A stretch of DNA of 64,000 nt, from positions 124,001 to 188,000 of the forward strand of contig JALGZK010000001.1 in the NCBI GenBank assembly GCA_025774935.1. Reading direction: 5' to 3'. The notes beneath the pieces are model-generated. The model was not told where the DNA came from. It worked only from the letters and a program-made list of their open reading frames with translations, and searched no databases. How positions within the stretch are numbered: position 1 is the first letter of the stretch; every line of letters starts with the position of its first letter. Below, in pieces: positions 9,537 to 18,333 of this stretch. Source of the DNA: a bacterium (GTDB lineage Bacteria > Joyebacterota > Joyebacteria > Joyebacterales > Joyebacteraceae). The translations under genes and the position numbers were made by a program.

Positions 9537-11051
9537 ATGGACATGAAGCCGAGACTGGGCCTCCGAATGTCGCAGCAGCTTGTGATGACGCCGCGGCTGC
9601 AGATGGCCCTCAAGATCCTCCAGGTGTCCACACTCGAGCTCGAGCAGTTCCTGAAGCAGGAGCTTCTGCAGAACCCGCTCCTGGAGCCGGTCGAGGACGA
9701 GGACACCGAGCTGGAGCGGACCGAGTCCGAGGAGGGCGGGGAGGAGTCGACGGACGAAGGGACCTCGGACGACAGCGCGTCCGAGGAGGCGTCCGCCGAC
9801 GATCGGACGGCCGAGGAGAAGGCGGAGGCCGCGGAAGAGGAGCCGGTCAAGGACGACTCCGGGGACAAGGACGAACCCGAGGACAACCTCGACTGGGACG
9901 ACTACTACGACGACGTCTACTCGCACGCCTACGGCCAGAACCTCGAGCGTGACGAGGACGAGCAGTACGAGCGCGTGCCGGTGGCCGTGACGACCTTCGA
10001 GGACGAGCTCAAGCAGAAGCTGCACCTCGAGTGCAACGACGACTCGTTGATCGGAATCGCCGAGTACATCATAGACGAGCTCGACCGGGACGGCCGGGTG
10101 CACGACTCGCTCGAGGAGATCGCGCGGGCGCTCCGGGTCGACGTCGACGTCGTCGAGCGGGCCCTCAAGCTCGTCCAGTCGCTGGAGCCGGCTGGCATCG
10201 GCGCGAGGACGGTCGAGGAATGCCTGATTCTGCAGCTCGAGCGGAAGGGGCTCGGAGACACGCTCGCGGTCCGCGTCGTCGAGGAGTGCTTCGAGGAGCT
10301 CAAGGCCTGCAAGTACGACCAGATCAGGCGCAGGCTGGGAACGACCACCGAGGAACTCCGCGAGGCCATCAACGAGATCTCCAAGCTTGACCCGAGGCCT
10401 CGGACGGACCCGACCGTGAAGGACCCGGGGTACATCACCCCGGACCTCGTCGTCGAGGAGATCGACGGGGAGTACGTGGTCTACCTGAACGACCAGGACG
10501 TCCCGCGGGTGCGCATCAACCCGACCTACCGGGAGATCCTCGGCACGGAGCCCGGATCGGAAGAGCGCGAGTTCATCACTAAGAAGCTGAAGGCCGCCCG
10601 CTGGATCGTACAGAGCATCGAGAACCGTCGGCGGACGATGGTGCGCGTGACGGAGAGCATCGTCCGCGCGCAGGACCAGTTCTTCGAGAAAGGCGTGTCC
10701 GCCCTGAAGCCGCTGACCCTGCAACAGATCGCGGACGACGTCAGCATGCACGAGTCGACGGTCAGCCGCGTCACGCGCGGGAAGTACGTTCAGACGCCTC
10801 GTGGGACGTTCGAGCTCAAGTACTTCTTCTCGAGTGGCATCCGGACGCGCACGGGCGAGGAGGTGGCGTCGAAGGCCGTACGCGACGCCATGAAGGAGAT
10901 CATCAGCCGGGAGGACAAGAAGAAGCCCCTCTCGGACCAGAAGATCGCCGAGGAGCTCAAGCGGAGGGGCTTCACGATCTCCCGGCGGGCGGTCGCCAAG
11001 TACCGCGACCAGATGAAGATCCTGAGGGCAGGACTCAGGAAAGAGATCTAG
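9537..11051 (+). CDS. rpoN: RNA polymerase sigma-54 factor
   Basis: Sigma factor of 504 residues for -24/-12 promoters activated by AAA+ enhancer-binding proteins. Region I is glutamine/leucine-rich (QQLVMTPRLQMALKILQ). It is followed by an acidic low-complexity region II (about residues 55-125, rich in E and D), the core-binding region, and the C-terminal DNA-binding part with the RpoN-box-like SRRAVAKYRDQM. The ATG at 9537 follows GAAGAGGA and begins the family's first motif. The order lptB-rpoN-hpf is conserved in many Gram-negatives; here a lipoyl protein and lipA are inserted before hpf. Confidence 0.97.
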   Translation: MDMKPRLGLRMSQQLVMTPRLQMALKILQVSTLELEQFLKQELLQNPLLEPVEDEDTELERTESEEGGEESTDEGTSDDSASEEASADDRTAEEKAEAAEEEPVKDDSGDKDEPEDNLDWDDYYDDVYSHAYGQNLERDEDEQYERVPVAVTTFEDELKQKLHLECNDDSLIGIAEYIIDELDRDGRVHDSLEEIARALRVDVDVVERALKLVQSLEPAGIGARTVEECLILQLERKGLGDTLAVRVVEECFEELKACKYDQIRRRLGTTTEELREAINEISKLDPRPRTDPTVKDPGYITPDLVVEEIDGEYVVYLNDQDVPRVRINPTYREILGTEPGSEEREFITKKLKAARWIVQSIENRRRTMVRVTESIVRAQDQFFEKGVSALKPLTLQQIADDVSMHESTVSRVTRGKYVQTPRGTFELKYFFSSGIRTRTGEEVASKAVRDAMKEIISREDKKKPLSDQKIAEELKRRGFTISRRAVAKYRDQMKILRAGLRKEI

Positions 11052-11078
11052 CAGACTCCTCCAGGCGGGGTCAGGGAC

Positions 11079-11324
11079 TTGCTCAAGGACGTCGTCTTCC
11101 AGCCTACAGGCGCCGACGCCTCGATGTTCGCTGTTTCCTACTGGAAGGTCGATCCCGGCGGGGGGGTGAGTGAGGGGGGCGGACTCCTCGTGGTCGAGTC
11201 CGTCGAGGAGAAGGTAGCGCTCGTCGTCCCCTCACCGTACACCGGAGTGCTCAGAGAGGTCGTCGCCCGGACGGGGCGGACGATCTCGGCGGGTGACGTG
11301 CTCGGGAGGATTGACGTTCCGTGA
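11079..11324 (+). CDS. Free-standing lipoyl/biotinyl-domain protein next to lipA
   Basis: An 81-residue protein consisting of little more than one biotinyl/lipoyl carrier domain. The segment VEEKVALVVPSPYTGVL aligns with the lipoyl-domain core (T-D-K-A-x-x-x-V-P-S-P-x-x-G), putting Lys45 at the modified position. It is followed by ARTGRTISAGDVLGRID, the second half of the fold. The start is probably TTG at 11079. Its stop overlaps the GTG of lipoyl synthase in a GTGA junction, so translation is likely coupled. By family and context it may be a lipoyl carrier or substrate for LipA; GcvH and E2 proteins are longer and differ. The role is unproven. Confidence 0.75.
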   Translation: MLKDVVFQPTGADASMFAVSYWKVDPGGGVSEGGGLLVVESVEEKVALVVPSPYTGVLREVVARTGRTISAGDVLGRIDVP

Positions 11325-12220
11325 CCGGTGATCCGAGGCTCCCATCCTGGCTCACGAAGCCGCTCGGCGACCCAGGCATGGTCGGTCGTGTCAGGAAGAC
11401 CCTCACCACCCACAACCTCAACACCGTCTGCAACGAGGCGAAGTGCCCGAACCGGGCCGACTGCTTCGGGCGTGGCACCGCCACGTTCCTGATCCTCGGC
11501 GACAGATGCACGCGGGACTGCCGGTTCTGCGCTGTCGCGCACCTCGACCCCGTTGCCCTCGACCCCTCCGAGCCGGCTGCCGTCGCGAACGCCGCGAAGG
11601 CGCTCGGACTGAACTACGTAGTCGTGACGTCCGTCACGAGAGACGACCTCCCGGACGGAGGCGCTGCGCACTTCGCGGAAACGGTCGGCGCGCTCAGACG
11701 AGAGCTCCCCGACGCGGGCATCGAGGTGCTGGTGCCGGACTTCCGGGGCGACGCGTCGGCCGTCGACACGGTTCTCGCAGCGCGGCCGGACGTCTTCGGG
11801 CACAACATCGAGACGGTCGAAAGGCTGTACGCGGACGTCCGCGCGGGGGCCGACTACTGGACCTCGCTCGGGGTCCTCTCGCGCGCCAGCGGAGAGCGGG
11901 AACTCGTGAAGTCCGCGATCATGCTGGGCGTGGGCGAGACCGACGAGGAGATTCGCGAAACGTTGATGGACCTCCGGAGCGCTGGCGTCGCCATAGTCTA
12001 CATCGGTCAGTACCTCCGCCCGACACCCGAGCACCACGGAGTGGAGCGGTACGTCACGCCTCTGGAGTTCGAGAAGTGGGAGAGAGTCTGCGTTTCGATG
12101 GGATTCGCCTGGGTCTCTTCCGGGCCGTTCGTGAGGAGTTCTTACGAGGCGGACACCGCGTTCGCGCGGGTCCGCGGGCGCTCCTGGCAGCAGGGACGAG
12201 ACGCGAGAAAGGAGCGGTGA
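11321..12220 (+). CDS. lipA: Lipoyl synthase
   Basis: Radical-SAM enzyme inserting two sulfurs into protein-bound octanoyl groups. The 299 residues carry the auxiliary cluster motif CNEAKCPNRADC (CX4CX5C), the radical-SAM motif CTRDCRFC (CX3CX2C), and the C-terminal RSSY motif in FVRSSYEAD that ligates the auxiliary cluster. GTG at 11321 overlaps the stop of the lipoyl-domain gene by 4 nt, and its TGA shares one base with the hpf ATG. No lipB or lplA is present in the window. Confidence 0.97.
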   Translation: MTGDPRLPSWLTKPLGDPGMVGRVRKTLTTHNLNTVCNEAKCPNRADCFGRGTATFLILGDRCTRDCRFCAVAHLDPVALDPSEPAAVANAAKALGLNYVVVTSVTRDDLPDGGAAHFAETVGALRRELPDAGIEVLVPDFRGDASAVDTVLAARPDVFGHNIETVERLYADVRAGADYWTSLGVLSRASGERELVKSAIMLGVGETDEEIRETLMDLRSAGVAIVYIGQYLRPTPEHHGVERYVTPLEFEKWERVCVSMGFAWVSSGPFVRSSYEADTAFARVRGRSWQQGRDARKER

Positions 12221-12741
12221 TGAAGATAAGAGTCACGGCAAGGCACACCGAGCTCGCACAGGATCTCCGGGAGCACGTGGAGGGGAAGCTCGAGAACCTC
12301 GCGCGCTACTTCGACCGGGTCGACGAGGCGCACGTGGTGTTCGGTCGCGAGGGTCCTCTTTCGTGCGCGGACGTCACGGTGCACGCGGCGCGAGTCGTGG
12401 CGTCGAGCGAGCAGACCGGTGAGGACCAGCGGACGGCCTTCGACCGCGCCCTCGAGAAGGTCGAAAGGCAGATCCGGAGACACAAGGGACGGGTGCGCGA
12501 CAGGAAGCACGGGGAACGGACGGCGGAGGCCGCCGCCCTCGCGGGGGGAATGCCGCCGGAGGAACTCGGGATCGTGCCTGAGACCCTCTCCGGGACTCCG
12601 CTGACTCCCGAAGAAGCACTCCAGCAGCTGGACGAGCTCAACGCCCGGTTCGTCGTGTTCGAGAACTCGGAGACCGGGAAGGTCAACGTCATTTACAGGC
12701 GCGACGACGGCAACTACGGTCTCGTCGAGCGGGGCGACTAG
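12220..12741 (+). CDS. hpf: Ribosome hibernation promoting factor, long form
   Basis: A 173-residue protein with an N-terminal HPF/YfiA domain (KIRVTARHTELAQDLREHV) and a C-terminal dimerization domain recognisable by TPEEALQQLDELNARFVVFENSETG followed by a YRRDDGNYGLVE-type end. This architecture is the long HPF that by itself joins 70S ribosomes into 100S dimers in stationary phase. The ATG overlaps the lipA stop (TGATG) and has GGAG 5 nt upstream. Placement after rpoN (via lipA) and before hprK resembles the rpoN-hpf-pts neighbourhood. Confidence 0.95.
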   Translation: MKIRVTARHTELAQDLREHVEGKLENLARYFDRVDEAHVVFGREGPLSCADVTVHAARVVASSEQTGEDQRTAFDRALEKVERQIRRHKGRVRDRKHGERTAEAAALAGGMPPEELGIVPETLSGTPLTPEEALQQLDELNARFVVFENSETGKVNVIYRRDDGNYGLVERGD

Positions 12742-12771
12742 CCATCCCACTTCGGAAGGAACCCGGAACCG

Positions 12772-13740
12772 ATGGACCGCGTGACCGTCACACAGCTCGC
12801 AGAACGCCTCCGCGCGACACACGACCTGGACCTGCTGACGTCGGAGGCGACGAGCGGCGCAGAGATCTCGAGGAGTGAGATCTCGCGCCCGGGGCTTCTC
12901 CTGACCGGCTTCGAGCAGGGCTTCGACCCTGAGATCGTGCAGATCCTGGCGGAACAGGAGGTGGCGTACCTCGAGTCACTGGGCGACGCCGAGAGGGAGA
13001 GCGCGCTCGAGAGGCTGTGCGCTGCTTCCGTGCCCTGCATCTTCATCGTCGATGGTCTGGCGCCCCCCTCTGGGCTGGTCGAGCGGGCGGAGGCGGCATC
13101 GACGGCCGTCGTCGCGACTGGGACGCCGCGCAGCCCGTTCGTGCGCGAGCTGGGCGCCGCGCTCGACGACCTGCTGGCTCCCGAGAAGACGGTTCACGGG
13201 ACCCTCGTCGACGTCTACGGCGTGGGCCTCCTCTTCACCGGGAAGAGCGGCATCGGCAAGAGCGAGTGCGCGCTGGACCTCGTCGAGAACGGACACCGCC
13301 TGGTGGCGGACGACGTCGTGCACGTCGTTCGCATGCGTGGAGGGCATCTGATAGGCTCCGGCCACGAGGACGTGCGTCACTTCATGGAACTCCGCGGGCT
13401 CGGCATCGTCGACGTGCAGGCGATGTTCGGAATCCGCGCGATCCGGCAGCAGAAGCGCATCGAGGTCGAGGTCAGACTCGCGACCTGGTCGGACGTCGAC
13501 GACTACGAGCGGTTGGGGTTCGACGAGACGATGACCGAGATCCTCGGTGTGGGGATTCCGGTGGTGACGCTGCCGCTAGTTCCCGGGAAGAACATCACGG
13601 TCATCTCGGAGGTCATAGCACTGAATCACCTGCTGAAGATCCGTGGCGTCCACCCCGCGAGGGAGTTCGAGAGGCGGCTCAAGGAACTCTCATCCTCAAG
13701 GCGAAGGGCGCGCGGGATCCTCGAGGGCGACACCGAATGA
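12772..13740 (+). CDS. hprK: HPr kinase/phosphorylase
   Basis: Bifunctional enzyme that phosphorylates HPr on Ser46 and removes that phosphate, linking sugar uptake to energy state. The 322 residues include an N-terminal HprK domain and a C-terminal catalytic domain with the P-loop GKSGIGKS near residues 155-162, followed by ECALDLVENGHRLVADDVV. Its substrate HPr, encoded at 18334, retains Ser46 in the GKSIMGV context. The TGA overlaps the ATG of the EIIA gene by 4 nt. HprK outside Firmicutes usually has a regulatory role; here it heads a full PTS operon. Confidence 0.96.
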   Translation: MDRVTVTQLAERLRATHDLDLLTSEATSGAEISRSEISRPGLLLTGFEQGFDPEIVQILAEQEVAYLESLGDAERESALERLCAASVPCIFIVDGLAPPSGLVERAEAASTAVVATGTPRSPFVRELGAALDDLLAPEKTVHGTLVDVYGVGLLFTGKSGIGKSECALDLVENGHRLVADDVVHVVRMRGGHLIGSGHEDVRHFMELRGLGIVDVQAMFGIRAIRQQKRIEVEVRLATWSDVDDYERLGFDETMTEILGVGIPVVTLPLVPGKNITVISEVIALNHLLKIRGVHPAREFERRLKELSSSRRRARGILEGDTE

Positions 13741-14135
13741 GCGAGGCGCGGAAGAAGATAGGCTGCGTTGTCGTTGCCCATGGCAACGTCGCGAACTGCC
13801 TCATGGATGCCGTCCAGGGCATCCTCGGCACGCAGTCGAACTGGACCGCGATCTCGAACACGGGGCTGGGGCTGAACGATCTGAACGCCGCGATCGCGGT
13901 GGCAGTCAAAGAGCTTCAGAAGACCTGTGACGTGATCGTCATGAGCGACATGCCCGGGGGGAGCTGCCACCACGCATGTCAGGAGATGGTGGGACAGGAC
14001 GCCGAGGTGAGGGCCGTGTCCGGCCTCAACCTGATGATGCTTCTCGAGTTCTTCGTGAAGCGCGACCGGCAGAACGTCGACGACCTCCTCGGACTGATCA
14101 TGGAGCGCGGCCGCGACGCGATCCGGATCCTCTAG
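13737..14135 (+). CDS. PTS EIIA component, mannose/fructose family
   Basis: A 132-residue single-domain EIIA of the Man family (PF03610 type). The N-terminal GCVVVAHGNVANCLMDAV holds the phosphohistidine, His15. The later SDMPGGSCHHAC segment corresponds to the conserved strand-loop of the domain. The ATG overlaps the hprK stop (ATGA). EIIB follows 14 nt later, and the membrane subunits EIIC and EIID come after an intervening glucanotransferase gene. The sugar specificity cannot be read from the sequence. Confidence 0.93.
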   Translation: MSEARKKIGCVVVAHGNVANCLMDAVQGILGTQSNWTAISNTGLGLNDLNAAIAVAVKELQKTCDVIVMSDMPGGSCHHACQEMVGQDAEVRAVSGLNLMMLLEFFVKRDRQNVDDLLGLIMERGRDAIRIL

Positions 14136-14149
14136 GAAGCGAGCCACGC

Positions 14150-14659
14150 ATGGCCTATGTCCTCGTCAGGATCGACGACAGACTCATCCACGGACAGGTG
14201 ACCGTCGCGTGGGGGAGCGACCTTGCGCCCGACCGAATCATCCTCGTCAACGACGAGGTAGCGGGAAACGAGTGGAGACGCAGCCTCTACGCCGAGACGG
14301 ACGCCCTGGGGGCGTCTGTCTCGGTTCTCTCGACGGACGAGTTCCTCGAGGGCGACCGGAAGGGAGACTGGGAGAGCGAGCGGGCGATGGTCCTCGTCGA
14401 ATCGCCTCGTGACTTGCTTCGCCTGATCGAGGGTGGGCTCGCGATCGATTCGGCGAACGTGGGCGGGCTCCACTTCAGCGAGGGGAAACGGGAGCTTCTG
14501 CCGTACTTCTTCGTCGACGCGGACGATCTCGCGGCGATCCGCGCGATCCTCGCCAGGGGGACGCGGCTCGAAGCCCGGGACGTCCCGCACACGAATCCGG
14601 TCGACGTGGCCTCGCTGATTGCGGGCCTCGACGACGGCGCCGGACGAGAGGAGCAGTGA
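14150..14659 (+). CDS. PTS EIIB component, mannose/fructose/sorbose family
   Basis: A 169-residue EIIB of the Man family with the hallmark RIDDRLIHGQV, whose His14 accepts the phosphate from EIIA and passes it to sugar. VAWGSDLAPDRIILVNDEVA and NVGGLHFSEGKRE follow the family pattern. The ATG at 14150 is just after the EIIA stop. It ends five nucleotides before the GTG of the GH57 gene. Confidence 0.93.
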   Translation: MAYVLVRIDDRLIHGQVTVAWGSDLAPDRIILVNDEVAGNEWRRSLYAETDALGASVSVLSTDEFLEGDRKGDWESERAMVLVESPRDLLRLIEGGLAIDSANVGGLHFSEGKRELLPYFFVDADDLAAIRAILARGTRLEARDVPHTNPVDVASLIAGLDDGAGREEQ

Positions 14660-14663
14660 CGGG

Positions 14664-16859
14664 GTGAAGGCGACGCTCATCCTCTGCATCCACAACCACC
14701 AACCCGTCGGCAACCTGCCGGGCGTCTTCGAGTTCGCCTGTCGGGACGCGTACCTCCCGTTCCTGGACGCGATCGAGAGGTTCCCCGGGATCAAGCTCGC
14801 CCTGCACAACACCGGGCCGCTTCTCGAGTGGTACGAGAAACACGAGCCCTCGTACATCGAGCGGCTGCGCGCGCTGGTCGATCGCGGCCAGGTCGAGATC
14901 CTCACCGGCGCCTTCTACGAGCCGATCCTCTGCGGGATCCCAGAGCGCGATGCGGCGGGACAGATCGCGAAGATGAGTGACTACATCGAGTCGACCTTCG
15001 GCGTCACACCGCGGGGCATGTGGCTGGCCGAGCGCGTGTGGGAGCCCCGACTCGCCAAGACGATCGCCGAGGCGGGCGTCGACTACGTGCCTCTCGACGA
15101 CTACGAGTTTCGTCTCGCGGGGATCGAGGACGAGGACCTCACCGGATACTACGTGACCGAGGAGCAGGGAGTGCCTCTGCGCATCTTCCCGATCAGCAAG
15201 CACCTCAGGTACGCCATCCCGTTCCGGGAGCCCGAGGAGACCGTCGCTCACCTTCGTGGCCTCGCCGAGAGGGGAACTGGTCTCATGGCGCTCTTCGGGG
15301 ACGACGGCGAGAAGTTCGGAGTCTGGCCGGGGACCCACAGCCACGTGTACATGGGCGGCTGGCTCGAGCGGTTCTTCGGGACGCTCGAGGAGAACTCCGA
15401 CTGGCTGACTACCTCGACGTTTGCGGAGTACGTCGACCGGGAGCCCCCGCGCGGACGCGCACACCTCCCGACGGCTTCCTACCCGGAGATGATGGAGTGG
15501 GCGCTGCCGACTCCCGCGAGGCAGAGCTACGAGGGAATGCTCGCGCGGCTCGAGAAGGAGGGCACGCTCCCGGAGTGGGGACCGTTCCTCTCCGGCGGGA
15601 TCTGGAAGGGCTTCCAGGCGAAGTACGACGAGTCGAACGTCATGGCGCGGAAGATGTACCGGGTCAGCGACAAGGTGGCGAGCCAGCAGCGGGCCAACGA
15701 CCTCCTGCGCGGCGCGGAGAGCCACCCGTCGATCCGAACGGCCGGCGGGAGAGAAGACGACCCTGTCGTCGACGTCGGCCTGGTCGCTCGGGCGAGGAAC
15801 GAGCTCTGGAAGGGGCAGTGCAACTGCGCGTACTGGCACGGTGTCTTCGGGGGGCTCTACCTTCCGCACCTCCGGTCCGCGATCTACCGGCACCTGATCA
15901 GAGCGGAGAACCTGCTTGACTCGTTCCGGGGCGAGACGTGGGACGCCGTCGAGGTCGTCGACCACGATCTGGACGGGAACGCGGAGATCGTCCTCGAGTC
16001 GCACTGGGCGAACGTCTTCATCGCGCCCGCGCGCGGAGGGACGATCTTCGAGCTGGACTCGCGCGAGGCCGAGGTGAACTTCCTCGCGACGATGTCGCGG
16101 TACGACGAGGCCTACCACCATTCGGTCGCCGAGGACTGCGGGGACGAGGACTGCGACGTCAGGACGATCCACGGCGCCGCGCGTGCGAAGGAGGACGGGC
16201 TCGAGGCGCTGGCAGGAGTCGACTCGGTTCCGAGGCGCTCGGCGGTCGATCGGTTCTACGCGCCGGGCACGACCGCGGCGGAGGTCGCGGGCGGGACGGT
16301 GGCGGACGTGGGGACGTTCGCAGACGGCCGCTGTGAGTTCGAGCTCAGAAGGGACGGTTCCGCGGTCGGCGTCGTCCTCCGACAGGACGGCTCGCTCTCT
16401 GCCGCGAACGGTCGAGCGCGCCTGAGCGTCGAGAAGCACGTGTGGCTCCTACCAGACGGCGCTGTCCGGGTCGACTACGAGCTCGCGGCAGGGGACGACG
16501 CGAACATCGTGTTCGCGCCCGAGTGGAACCTCGCGTTCCTGACGGCGTCGACCGATTACCTCCGTCTCTCGCACGAGGGGTACAGACGTAAGGACGCGGG
16601 GAAGCTCTGGGAGTTCCCGGAGTCCAGGGGGATCGCGTTCCTCGACCGTCTGAGCGGACGGGCGCTGAGATTCACGTTCGAGCCTGCGGGCGGGCTCTGG
16701 ACGTGGCCGCTCGAGACGGCCTCGCAGTCCGAAGGCGGCCTCGAGCGGGTTTTCCAGGGAGTGACGGTCGTCGCGAACTGGCCGGTCGTGCTCACGGCTG
16801 GCTCCCGAGCCAGCTGCTCGATGACGCTGGCCGTGGAGCCCCTCGAGGAGGAGGAATGA
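14664..16859 (+). CDS. GH57 4-alpha-glucanotransferase
   Basis: A 731-residue glycoside hydrolase family 57 enzyme that rearranges alpha-1,4-glucans. The N-terminal catalytic barrel has HNHQP at residues 10-14, GAFYEPIL, and GMWLAERVWEP, whose Glu123 matches the nucleophile of the Thermococcus litoralis enzyme. ALFGDDGEKFGVW places Asp214 at the acid/base position of that enzyme. That numbering supports the GTG start at 14664, which has GAGGAG 10 nt upstream. The C-terminal part fits the DUF1925/DUF1926 beta domains of this subfamily. No signal peptide is visible, so it acts in the cytoplasm on glycogen or maltodextrins. It lies between PTS EIIB and EIIC and overlaps EIIC by 4 nt. Confidence 0.92.
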   Translation: MKATLILCIHNHQPVGNLPGVFEFACRDAYLPFLDAIERFPGIKLALHNTGPLLEWYEKHEPSYIERLRALVDRGQVEILTGAFYEPILCGIPERDAAGQIAKMSDYIESTFGVTPRGMWLAERVWEPRLAKTIAEAGVDYVPLDDYEFRLAGIEDEDLTGYYVTEEQGVPLRIFPISKHLRYAIPFREPEETVAHLRGLAERGTGLMALFGDDGEKFGVWPGTHSHVYMGGWLERFFGTLEENSDWLTTSTFAEYVDREPPRGRAHLPTASYPEMMEWALPTPARQSYEGMLARLEKEGTLPEWGPFLSGGIWKGFQAKYDESNVMARKMYRVSDKVASQQRANDLLRGAESHPSIRTAGGREDDPVVDVGLVARARNELWKGQCNCAYWHGVFGGLYLPHLRSAIYRHLIRAENLLDSFRGETWDAVEVVDHDLDGNAEIVLESHWANVFIAPARGGTIFELDSREAEVNFLATMSRYDEAYHHSVAEDCGDEDCDVRTIHGAARAKEDGLEALAGVDSVPRRSAVDRFYAPGTTAAEVAGGTVADVGTFADGRCEFELRRDGSAVGVVLRQDGSLSAANGRARLSVEKHVWLLPDGAVRVDYELAAGDDANIVFAPEWNLAFLTASTDYLRLSHEGYRRKDAGKLWEFPESRGIAFLDRLSGRALRFTFEPAGGLWTWPLETASQSEGGLERVFQGVTVVANWPVVLTAGSRASCSMTLAVEPLEEEE

Positions 16860-17533
16860 CCGACCTTACGTTCCTCCTGGCTCTGGCGATCGTCGCGGGA
16901 GTGCTGTCGCTCGACGAGACCGCCGCGTTCCAGGTGATGCTATCGCAGCCCCTGGTCGCCGCCTTCGTCGCGGGGTTCATCGTGCGCGACGTTCAGCTGG
17001 GGCTCGTCGTCGGAGCGGCGCTCCAGCTCGTCTGGATCGGCGTGCTCCCCGTCGGAGCGGCTTCGTTCCCGGACGCGGCCCTCGCAGGGGTCGTCGGTGT
17101 CGGCGTTGCCTGGTTCCTCTCACCCGGCGTCGTCGGGGGATGGGGAATCGCAGCCGGAGTGCTCGCTGCGATGGCGGCAGGTGCGGTCGGCCAGCGTGCG
17201 ATCGCGTTCGTCAGGCGGCGCAACATCCGGTACGCGGACATCGCGAGGGCCGGGGCCGACCGGACGAGCGCCGGCGGGGTGTACGGGGCCGTCGCGCTCG
17301 CACTCGCAACGCGCTTTGCTGCGGGGGCCGTTCTCGCGGCCGTCTTCCTCGGGGCCGCGCTCCTCCTCAGGGCGTGGGTGTGGCCTCCGCCCGCTGCTGG
17401 GACGTTCCAGACGGGGCTCTGGGCGGCCCCGCTTGCGGCCGCCGGGGTGGCGGCCGCGGCGAGGTCGAAGGTCGAGTGGCTTCTCGCGGGCGCCGGCTTC
17501 GCGCTCGGCGCCGTCGTCACATCGGTCGGGTGA
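16856..17533 (+). CDS. PTS EIIC component, mannose family
   Basis: A 225-residue, very hydrophobic inner-membrane subunit. It shows the EIIC-Man features SLDETAAFQVMLSQPLVAAFVAG in the first segment and LGLVVGAALQLVWIGVLPVGAA, including the conserved GxxLQLxWxG motif. About six to seven membrane segments follow. The ATG is preceded by GAGGAGGAGG at the end of the GH57 gene and overlaps its stop. It forms the sugar channel with EIID. Confidence 0.92.
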   Translation: MTDLTFLLALAIVAGVLSLDETAAFQVMLSQPLVAAFVAGFIVRDVQLGLVVGAALQLVWIGVLPVGAASFPDAALAGVVGVGVAWFLSPGVVGGWGIAAGVLAAMAAGAVGQRAIAFVRRRNIRYADIARAGADRTSAGGVYGAVALALATRFAAGAVLAAVFLGAALLLRAWVWPPPAAGTFQTGLWAAPLAAAGVAAAARSKVEWLLAGAGFALGAVVTSVG

Positions 17534-17540
17534 GGTACGC

Positions 17541-18332
17541 GTGGGGAACTCGAACGAAAACGGCAGTGCGACTCGAGCGGGCGCTCCCGTCTCTCTCAGC
17601 GCGGCGGACCGGTGGAGCATCCTCTGGCGGTCGTTCCTTCTGCAGTCCGTCTGGAACGCGCGCGGCATGCAGAACGTGGGGTTCTGCTTCGCGATGCTCC
17701 CGGCGCTCAAGCGGAGCGGGCTCTCCGGGGACGCCGCGAAGCGCTTCCTGAAGCGCCACCTCGCGTTCTTTAACACGAACCCGGCGACGGCGTCGTACGT
17801 GCTGGGCGCAGCGGCCGCCGCCGAGGTTGCGGAGCCCGACGGGGCCGGCGGGTCGGTCGAGGAGATGAAGAAGGCACTGCTGGGGCCGCTCGGGATGGCC
17901 GGTGACGCGCTCCTCTGGGGCACCGTGAGGCCGCTCGCGGGGATCATGGGCGCCGGTCTAGCGCTCACGGGGCGTCCGTGGGCTCCGCTCGTGCTCCTGG
18001 CGATCTACAACGTCCCGCATCTCGCCTTGCGGGCGCGCGGCATCGCCGCGGGCGCCGCGCACGGTCCGTCGGCGGCACGGGAGGTCCTGGGCCCGCGGAT
18101 GAAGGACGTGGTGCGCGGGTTCAGGTGGACATGTGCTTTCACCGCGGGCTTCGTGGTCGCGCTCGCAGTCGCGCCGACCGGACGGTTCGAGTGGTGGCGG
18201 CTCGCGATCGCCGGAGCGTCGTTCGCTCTCGCCTTTGCGGCGGCGAAACTCAGGATCCCGGCGACGGTGGTCGCGGCGGCGGCGGCCCTCGGAGCGCTGG
18301 CGCTGATGCTTGCAAGAACGTACGGGGGGTAG
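17541..18332 (+). CDS. PTS EIID component, mannose family
   Basis: Inner-membrane partner of EIIC with 263 residues. The EIID signature is clear: WRSFLLQSVWNARGMQNVG followed by FLKRHLAFFNTNPATASYVLG, then GPLGMAGDALLWGTVRP and C-terminal membrane helices. The GTG at 17541 is chosen because GAGGT lies 4 nt upstream and the conserved domain begins shortly after; the open frame continues upstream inside EIIC. It ends just before the HPr gene. Confidence 0.93.
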   Translation: MGNSNENGSATRAGAPVSLSAADRWSILWRSFLLQSVWNARGMQNVGFCFAMLPALKRSGLSGDAAKRFLKRHLAFFNTNPATASYVLGAAAAAEVAEPDGAGGSVEEMKKALLGPLGMAGDALLWGTVRPLAGIMGAGLALTGRPWAPLVLLAIYNVPHLALRARGIAAGAAHGPSAAREVLGPRMKDVVRGFRWTCAFTAGFVVALAVAPTGRFEWWRLAIAGASFALAFAAAKLRIPATVVAAAAALGALALMLARTYGG

Positions 18333-18333
18333 A

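Noticed and set aside
14475-16439. A 654-codon minus-strand open frame opposite the GH57 gene
   Set aside because: Same antisense effect; the plus-strand gene has intact catalytic motifs and fits the operon.
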